This document shows positions 57,068 through 61,768 of a stretch of 61,768 bases of DNA, piece after piece; position 1 is the first letter of the stretch; every line of letters starts with the position of its first letter. Origin of the DNA: a virus. The stretch spans positions 1-61,768 of the IMG/VR virus record IMGVR_UViG_3300023179_000112, one strand, 5' to 3'. Below the pieces are notes generated by a model. That model was not told the origin of the DNA. It was given only the letters and a program-made list of their open reading frames with translations, and ran no database searches. Position numbers and translations under genes: made by a program.

Positions 57068-57831
57068 CAGAAACTCCCAGTATTACCCAAATACATCCGG
57101 CGAGGTACAAAGCGCACAGCGGCTTTTTCACGATCTTCTCCGGCAGCATACGTCCACTGCTCTTCATAAGCAGCTTTCAACATGTCAATACGGGGAGTGC
57201 CTTCAGGAATCTTTTGAGCTATGTAATAAGCCAACCCTGCTGTAATACAGGGAAGAAACCTAAACGGCATATCAGGAGTCTGAATACCATCTCCCGCATT
57301 CTGAATGCGGCGCATACGCCAGTAAATTACTTGGTAATACGGAGAGCCTTGGGTGCCTTGGTCAGGGACAGGCCAGACTGTAATCTGTGGGTTTGCTTGT
57401 GCGCCGGGGGAGTAATTGCTGGTTGCGGGGTATGTAGCACCGGAGTTGCGGCTGATGTAAATCTGTATCGGTCTTGCTTGAGAAAGTTTGTTTGGGATTG
57501 TGGCGTAGGTGGAGACACTAATCCGGGTAAGTGTAAGGTCAGCTTGCGTTGAAGAATTTCCAGCCCCTGTACGAAGAACATGTTCAAGTAAATCAATGGT
57601 ATTGTCAGGTAGGTTGTATGTGGCAGTACCTTGCACTAAATTTATTGAGCCTTGCTCAATAGTCCACATATTGATGCCACGATTGGCCCACTCAATCGTC
57701 AAGAGGTTCATGGATCGACGAGCTGTACGCAGGTCATAGCCCGAACGCATCTCTCGCCCAGCCCGTTCAAACGCCTCCTCAGCGATGTCGGTAAATTCTA
57801 GGTTGAAGTCGGTTGAGCCGCTAGTGGTCAT
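57067..57831 (-). CDS. gp4-like neck / head completion protein
   Basis: A 254-residue protein. The N-terminal helices (FTDIAEEAFERAGREM, DLRTARRSMNLLTIEW) are the pattern I associate with P22 gp4-like tail accessory factors, which attach below the portal. Middle and end parts are beta-rich with YYQVIYWRMRRIQNAGD. Fits with the gp10-like protein in the same operon. Confidence 0.7.
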   Translation of the reverse strand: MTTSGSTDFNLEFTDIAEEAFERAGREMRSGYDLRTARRSMNLLTIEWANRGINMWTIEQGSINLVQGTATYNLPDNTIDLLEHVLRTGAGNSSTQADLTLTRISVSTYATIPNKLSQARPIQIYISRNSGATYPATSNYSPGAQANPQITVWPVPDQGTQGSPYYQVIYWRMRRIQNAGDGIQTPDMPFRFLPCITAGLAYYIAQKIPEGTPRIDMLKAAYEEQWTYAAGEDREKAAVRFVPRRMYLGNTGSF

Positions 57832-58061
57832 CTAAATCTCGCAGTCTTTGCAGCAATTCCTTTGGGCTGCGCCACAAATTGTTTACCTGCTTTCTTGCCT
57901 GCTCGCTTTGCTCTTGTGGTTGCTGCATATTCCGCTGGGCTAAGTGCATTAATTGCCGCCGACGGGAGATACCGCTCACCAGTCTTACTAGACGGTTTAC
58001 CACTCTTGGTTCGCCATTTCTGGTCTCCCCAATTCTTTAACGATTGCTGCGGGGCTTTCAC
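57828..58061 (-). CDS. small basic protein, DUF5872-like
   Basis: A 77-residue Lys/Ala-rich protein, MKAPQQSLKNWGDQKWRTK, with GERYLPSAAI and KQPKGIAAKTARFR-like end. I associate this pattern with DUF5872, small conserved proteins of environmental phages and giant viruses. GTG start overlaps the previous stop (GTGA). A second ORF in another frame here looks like a shadow. Confidence 0.7.
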   Translation of the reverse strand: MKAPQQSLKNWGDQKWRTKSGKPSSKTGERYLPSAAINALSPAEYAATTRAKRAGKKAGKQFVAQPKGIAAKTARFR

Positions 58062-58315
58062 TTCATCTTCTTTAGGGTTTGTGCAAGCCTTGCTCGCTGA
58101 CCCATTTTACCGGGAGCTTTAGCAGCTTTGGCTAATTTACCTGCGGGGATTTTTTCCCCAGCTTTAACACCCAAAGATTTTTTTAAGGCTCCCGGTTTCT
58201 TAATTGCTTCTTGAATCCATTTGCCACCTTTAAATCCGGGAACCCCGCGACCTTTAAGAACATCCGCACGGGTTACTTTGCCATCGTCGTTTAAATCAGG
58301 AAAATCCTTCGGCAT
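58058..58315 (-). CDS. small basic protein with EF-hand-like loop
   Basis: An 85-residue protein. DLNDDGKVTRADVL near the N-terminus fits the calcium-binding loop of dockerin/EF-hand type. The rest is Lys/Ala/Gly-rich (KKPGALKKSLGVKAGEKI). The start chosen is the ATG at 58315 behind GAGG. Role in the virion unknown. Confidence 0.68.
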   Translation of the reverse strand: MPKDFPDLNDDGKVTRADVLKGRGVPGFKGGKWIQEAIKKPGALKKSLGVKAGEKIPAGKLAKAAKAPGKMGQRARLAQTLKKMK

Positions 58316-58327
58316 CACACACCTCGG

Positions 58328-58531
58328 TTAAAGTTTTTCACCTACCTCATATTGAGATAGTTTTGCTCTAAGCCTTTCAATTTCTGCGTCGCGTTCTGCT
58401 AGTTTCTTTTGAAAGCTTTCATTCATATCAACCCACATCTGCAAATTTTGAGTACGCATCTTATTATCTTCGACCATCATATTAAACAGTCGTTCAGATG
58501 CGTCTAACTGTCTTTGGATAAAATTAATCAC
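58328..58531 (-). CDS. small coiled-coil protein
   Basis: A 67-residue helical protein ending in a coiled coil (FQKKLAERDAEIERLRAKL). The GTG at 58531 follows GGAGG by eight bases and overlaps the upstream stop by eight; a GTG three codons earlier is possible. No family recognised. Confidence 0.63.
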   Translation of the reverse strand: MINFIQRQLDASERLFNMMVEDNKMRTQNLQMWVDMNESFQKKLAERDAEIERLRAKLSQYEVGEKL

Positions 58532-58799
58532 GGTAACCACCTCCAGCAGCTTTGTATTTTTTAGCTACAAGTTGTGCTTTTCTCGCGGACCACTGGCCTG
58601 CTCCTGTGCCTTGCGTTGCAGCAGCTTTAACCTGAGCTACGATGCGTTTCCGTAACTCAGGCTTGGTGTAATTACCCGCTGCATTAACTTTACCGCCTTC
58701 GGCGTACTGCTCAAAGTCAGTATTGTCCCGGCGAACTTTTCTTTTCCCGGAAGGCATCTTTGAGGGCATTATGGCCCCCATACCACGCGATGCCATCAT
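58524..58799 (-). CDS. small basic protein
   Basis: A 91-residue Lys/Ala/Gly-rich protein. The C-terminal TKPELRKRIVAQVKAA and WSARKAQLVAKKYKAAGGGY form a conserved pattern I recall from head-region proteins of many environmental phages. Function unknown, DNA contact likely by charge. Confidence 0.66.
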   Translation of the reverse strand: MMASRGMGAIMPSKMPSGKRKVRRDNTDFEQYAEGGKVNAAGNYTKPELRKRIVAQVKAAATQGTGAGQWSARKAQLVAKKYKAAGGGYRD

Positions 58800-58800
58800 T

Positions 58801-59100
58801 TTAGCAAGCCCTACCGCCGCTCATCATTTTCTTTTTAGCCATGCCGCCTTTTTTCATACCGCTGCCAGCCATTTTGACTTGCATTCCTTTAGTTTTACCC
58901 TTGGAAGCAACACCATCACGACTAGGGGCAGCAGTCTTAACAGCGCCCATTTTGCTTGCGGCCATGCCGCCCATTGCCATCTTTTTCATACCAGTAAACT
59001 CCTTACCAACGGATTGAGGGACACCTACTTTTTTAGCAAACTTTGGGTTGTTCGCCACTGCTTGCATAAACTTTTCTTGTTTATCACTGACCGCTGGCAT
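58801..59100 (-). CDS. small basic protein, Met/Gly/Lys-rich
   Basis: A 99-residue protein. MPAVSDKQEKFMQAVANNP resembles the start of DUF3008-like proteins; the rest is a low-complexity series of GMKK, MAMGG, KMG and GGMAKKK. AAGGATAGTC upstream. Possibly a DNA-condensing virion protein. Confidence 0.66.
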   Translation of the reverse strand: MPAVSDKQEKFMQAVANNPKFAKKVGVPQSVGKEFTGMKKMAMGGMAASKMGAVKTAAPSRDGVASKGKTKGMQVKMAGSGMKKGGMAKKKMMSGGRAC

Positions 59101-59102
59101 GA

Positions 59103-59351
59103 CTATCCTTTCTTAGCAAGCTGGTCAATTTTTGCTTCAAGCCGCTCAAAGCCAGCATCGAAGCGTTCCATAATTTTTTCAAGGTCTTGACGCACTTCTG
59201 CGCGAGTAATGTGATCACGGGCTATTTCCTCTCGGGTTTTATTAAGTAAGACTTGTAGACGTTGCAGCTCATCGTGGGAGTTTTTGAGCATAAACATGAC
59301 AAGCCCTACCAAAACAGAGGTGATGAGATTCCAAAGGATCATCGGGTCCAT
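59103..59351 (-). CDS. small membrane protein with coiled coil
   Basis: An 82-residue protein: one membrane helix near residues 5-22 (ILWNLITSVLVGLVMFML), then a charged coiled coil (ARDHITRAEVRQDLEKIM). The design is like an inner-membrane spanin or a small holin-like protein, though it is far from the lysis genes. Confidence 0.68.
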   Translation of the reverse strand: MDPMILWNLITSVLVGLVMFMLKNSHDELQRLQVLLNKTREEIARDHITRAEVRQDLEKIMERFDAGFERLEAKIDQLAKKG

Positions 59352-59606
59352 TTAACACTTCCATGCACGCAAGGATTTATTAATCCGGCTGTTTGGATCA
59401 TTAGCCGTTTTTGCACTCGTAAGTTTCTTTTTCATGCCTGTCATTCTGGCACAAAATGATTTTTTACGAGACCCGCCTTCAGGTTGCGGGGCTTTAAGCC
59501 CCGGCTTACCGGGGTTTGCTGCATTATAAGAAGCTCTGCCCTTGGCGTTTAAACCGCCACTGGGATTTTTACCTTCTTTGCGCTGCCAAGCTGGGGTCTT
59601 AGCCAT
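59352..59606 (-). CDS. DUF6321-like small basic protein
   Basis: An 84-residue protein with AWQRKEGKNPSGGLNAKG, KSFCARMTGMKKKLTSA and NDPNSRINKSLRAWKC. This is a strongly conserved pattern of phage and giant-virus proteins that I place in DUF6321. Role unknown. Overlaps the upstream gene by eight bases. Confidence 0.78.
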   Translation of the reverse strand: MAKTPAWQRKEGKNPSGGLNAKGRASYNAANPGKPGLKAPQPEGGSRKKSFCARMTGMKKKLTSAKTANDPNSRINKSLRAWKC

Positions 59607-60099
59607 AAAACACCGTTGCCGTTATATTTGCCACGAGGCCAACATAAATGCCTAAAGTTGCTACGATTCCTTCACCCGGAATAATAACATTATAAGCGGT
59701 CTGATTATATGCATCGACTTCCATAAGAATATCGGCATACATCGTCACGGCAGGGCTTCCGCTAATTGATCCACTAGCAGAATCTGTCACGGTAAATGTA
59801 TTAGCGTTGCTTACAGTCACTGAGTAAACATTTGTCGTAGCAGTGCCACCAGTCCCTGCGCTAAAAACCAACCATACGCGGTCGCCCGTAGCTAAACCGT
59901 GGTTGGTAATTGTTACCGTTACTACTGTGGTTGTACGACTGTAAGTGCCTGTCTGCGTGGTGTTGTTGGCAAAAATTACGTTTCTTGTTGCCGCGCTCGT
60001 ATTTGCTGAAATTACCGCACCTTTTAAGCGAGTACGGTAATTAACAACAACCCCAGACGCAGACGCGTGAGCCGATAGGACATCGGTTTGCATCCCCAT
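59599..60099 (-). CDS. virion beta protein, probably decoration
   Basis: A 166-residue Thr/Val/Ser-rich beta protein, MGMQTDVLSAHASASGVVV. The middle (TVTITNHGLATGDRVWLVF) is like small beta modules also seen in the inserted region of the gp10-like protein. Between capsid and neck genes; a head decoration role is likely. Confidence 0.68.
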   Translation of the reverse strand: MGMQTDVLSAHASASGVVVNYRTRLKGAVISANTSAATRNVIFANNTTQTGTYSRTTTVVTVTITNHGLATGDRVWLVFSAGTGGTATTNVYSVTVSNANTFTVTDSASGSISGSPAVTMYADILMEVDAYNQTAYNVIIPGEGIVATLGIYVGLVANITATVFYG

Positions 60100-60111
60100 G
60101 ATGCACTCCTA

Positions 60112-60651
60112 TCAGGAATTAGCAAAAGGCGTAGCAACCACACCGGAGCCAAGAGCAATGCCGTTGACCATGTACTTTAATGCTGCTAATGCAAAAATTT
60201 GCACCCATGTTCCGGCAACGCCGCCAGTTGTTGATCCGTCAAAGTTAATAAAGTCATTTGCTGCCGCTGGTGTATAAGCCACTAGAGCATTAGATGAATC
60301 CGTATCAACACCAAAAATTGTTCCGAGGTATTTATCCGTACCATCAGTTCCAATCTTTAACGAAGAGGTTGCAATTGTGGTCGGAACCCAAATAGTGTAA
60401 ACAACACCTTCGTTATTTGATGTATTAGGATCATTACCCGGGCCAGATGACGGAGCATTAGCCGAAGTATTGATTGTGGGAAGAGTAAGAACCACGTTAG
60501 AAGCCAATGTGCCGCCAACAGAGATAATTCTGCCGCCATGAGCTACAGGGTCTAATGTCGTGCTTGCTGTGATTTCTACAATGGTGGACGGACCTTGTTG
60601 ATAAATGCCGCCCAGTGATCGGATAGGACCGTCAAAGGTCGTAATTGCCAT
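60112..60651 (-). CDS. virion protein downstream of major capsid protein
   Basis: A 179-residue Thr/Gly/Ala-rich beta protein, MAITTFDGPIRSLGGIYQQ. Second gene of the capsid module, separated from the capsid gene by a terminator. Likely a head decoration or cement protein by position; no homology is claimed. AAGGAATTATC precedes ATG. Confidence 0.68.
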   Translation of the reverse strand: MAITTFDGPIRSLGGIYQQGPSTIVEITASTTLDPVAHGGRIISVGGTLASNVVLTLPTINTSANAPSSGPGNDPNTSNNEGVVYTIWVPTTIATSSLKIGTDGTDKYLGTIFGVDTDSSNALVAYTPAAANDFINFDGSTTGGVAGTWVQIFALAALKYMVNGIALGSGVVATPFANS

Positions 60652-60749
60652 GATAATTCCTTATGCACAAGTCGCTTGCTAATCGGTGCATCGTCTGCTG
60701 GGACAGTTTAGCAAGCTGGGTTTCCCAGATAATCCTATTATAAATAGAA

Positions 60750-60773
60750 AAGGGGGTTTTGCAACCCCCCTTT
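60750..60773 (-). terminator. terminator after major capsid gene
   Basis: On the minus strand GGGGGTT and AACCCCC pair around GCAA, followed by TTTTCTATTT. It can cut most transcripts after the capsid gene, so that capsid protein is made in excess of the downstream genes. Confidence 0.8.
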
Positions 60774-60782
60774 CACGCCAGA

Positions 60783-61691
60783 TTAAGCTCCGGGCGAACC
60801 GTAAATTCCAAGGGGATCAGATACGCCAAAACTATAGCGTTCACGAGCCTTGTAACGAACGTTTCCGGTGTCGAAGTCTCCATCCATTGAATTTTGTAAC
60901 GGTGTACGTACAAAATGCTTCAGGCCATTAGGAACATCGGTTGTCAGGAACCAAGCGTTTGTATCGGTCAAAAAGTGATTGACCGTGTAACCCTCGGGAA
61001 TCGAACCGTTGTTCTTCAGGGCGTTGATGTCGTTGTTGTTAGTACCGACACGGAGTTCGGTTTCCAACAGGCGGGTTGCCACGAACATCAAAGCAGGAGG
61101 AACAATAAGCTTGCGGGGTTTAGCAGCAATCAAAAGTCCACGTTCGTCAGTCCATGCAGCAATCTGAATCACTGCATTTTCCAACGAGGTTTCGTTAAGA
61201 TCCACGCCCGTAGCGGTCGTGTTGCTGTTTACACCACCAGAAACCAGCGGATGTGATGTTGAGAACAAGGGCTGACCATCACCGTAAGTCACAGTAGCGG
61301 CAAACCCGTTATTCAATACAGCAGCAGCTTTAACCTGCTTGGTGTACGCCATAGACCGTGCAAGGGCTTTTGTATAACGAGCAGACAAGCTGTCGTACAA
61401 GTTATCTTCAATCGCTTCTTCAGTGATTGAAAAGCCGTATGCAATGGTTTCGTGCGTATAACGAGCAGTCCAAGCTTCTTGCGCGTTGTCATAAGCAATT
61501 GCAGCACCTTCGTTCTTCACAGGGGCAGCAGTAAAGCCTGACAGCTTGGTTTCCTCTTCAAATGAGCGCTCGGAAGTCTCCGTTTCGTAGATCTCCTTGT
61601 GCTCTTCGCCATACTTCGCATACTCCAGACCGAACAGGGCGTTCAGGCCGGGGAGCAGCTCTTTCAGTAGTTGTGCGCGTGAAATAGCCAT
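60783..61691 (-). CDS. major capsid protein (gpT-like)
   Basis: A 302-residue protein, MAISRAQLLKELLPGLNAL. The pattern resembles Mu gpT-type HK97-fold capsid proteins: EAIEDNLYDSLSARYTKALARSMAYTK-like E-loop/spine region near residues 90-115, LFSTSHPLVSGG, and PRKLIVPPALMFVATRLLE. It forms the head shell. A strong AAGGGGAAACTTAA leader and a terminator right after the gene fit very high expression. Confidence 0.88.
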   Translation of the reverse strand: MAISRAQLLKELLPGLNALFGLEYAKYGEEHKEIYETETSERSFEEETKLSGFTAAPVKNEGAAIAYDNAQEAWTARYTHETIAYGFSITEEAIEDNLYDSLSARYTKALARSMAYTKQVKAAAVLNNGFAATVTYGDGQPLFSTSHPLVSGGVNSNTTATGVDLNETSLENAVIQIAAWTDERGLLIAAKPRKLIVPPALMFVATRLLETELRVGTNNNDINALKNNGSIPEGYTVNHFLTDTNAWFLTTDVPNGLKHFVRTPLQNSMDGDFDTGNVRYKARERYSFGVSDPLGIYGSPGA

Positions 61692-61703
61692 TTAAGTTTC
61701 CCC

Positions 61704-61768
61704 TTACAGTCCGGTTGGGTTGTAGTAGGCATGACCACCAAGGAAGGTAGAACCGGTAATGTTCGGCA
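61704..61768 (-). CDS. C-terminus of a gene upstream of capsid, cut by window edge
   Basis: The last 21 residues read PNITGSTFLGGHAYYNPTGL and stop just before the capsid ribosome site. In this place a head protein or capsid-associated protein is usual. The piece is too short to identify. Confidence 0.5.
   Translation of the reverse strand, partial: PNITGSTFLGGHAYYNPTGL

Noticed and set aside
57821-58003. 60-codon ORF overlapping the DUF5872-like gene
   Set aside because: The other frame has a conserved pattern, a GTGA overlap and normal composition; this one is a shadow.
1-61768. tRNA genes, integrase or lysogeny module
   Set aside because: No cloverleaf-like sequence was noticed in the intergenic stretches read, and no tyrosine or serine recombinase motif was seen.

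Overview
This window is most of the genome of a tailed, double-stranded DNA phage with a podovirus-like (P22-like) head and neck plan. The evidence is an ordered terminase/portal/capsid module, a large portal protein, gp4-like and gp10-like neck proteins, a very large virion protein, tail-fibre proteins and a lysozyme/holin/lipoprotein cassette. Genes are packed tightly, with many ATGA or GTGA stop-start overlaps. No integrase, excisionase or CI-type lysogeny module was seen, so it is probably lytic. A lipobox lipoprotein and strong Shine-Dalgarno (SD) sites fit a Gram-negative host; the host cannot be named from the sequence alone.

Layout. (1) Positions 1-5997, minus strand: small leader ORF, small terminase, large terminase (TTG start), an HExxH protein, portal, a coiled-coil protein, a GroES-like co-chaperonin and the start of a cut gene. 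(2) Positions 5998-6456: divergent control region with a promoter-terminator pair that bounds a candidate antisense RNA, a shared 21-bp element and a structured, terminated stretch. (3) Positions 6457-16569, plus strand: early genes, mostly unknown. They include a zinc-ribbon/AT-hook protein behind a GGACA-rich noncoding region and a three-gene MoxR AAA+ / DUF3150-like / metallopeptidase-VWA set. Palindromes built on GGGACGGAATTCCGTCCC follow most of the first genes. (4) Positions 16685-17817, minus strand: a two-gene island with a HTH-calcineurin phosphoesterase. (5) Positions 17889-28535, plus strand: replication and recombination genes (NrdR-like zinc ribbon, VRR-NUC, family A DNA polymerase, small zincin, Cas4/RecB-like nuclease, HNH, SNF2-type helicase, SSB-like protein, HTH protein, AEP primase-helicase). 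(6) Positions 28492-61768, minus strand: virion and lysis genes, read leftward from the major capsid protein at the right edge. These run through neck and fibre genes, a sulfotransferase plus APS-kinase/nucleotidyltransferase pair, the lysis genes and a gp10-like protein to a 3086-residue protein.

How it works together. The plus-strand block replicates DNA and probably remodels the host. The minus-strand blocks package DNA and build and release virions. If the molecule is circular, the left-edge head genes (terminase, portal, GroES-like) continue into the right-edge capsid gene, the usual head-module order. Joining the two edges directly does not keep the two cut genes in one frame, so some sequence, probably scaffold or protease, is missing between them.

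Most notable: a possible virus-encoded sulfation module, the MoxR/DUF3150/VWA set, the repeated intergenic palindromes, and a candidate antisense RNA whose loop is complementary to the SD used by many of the early genes.
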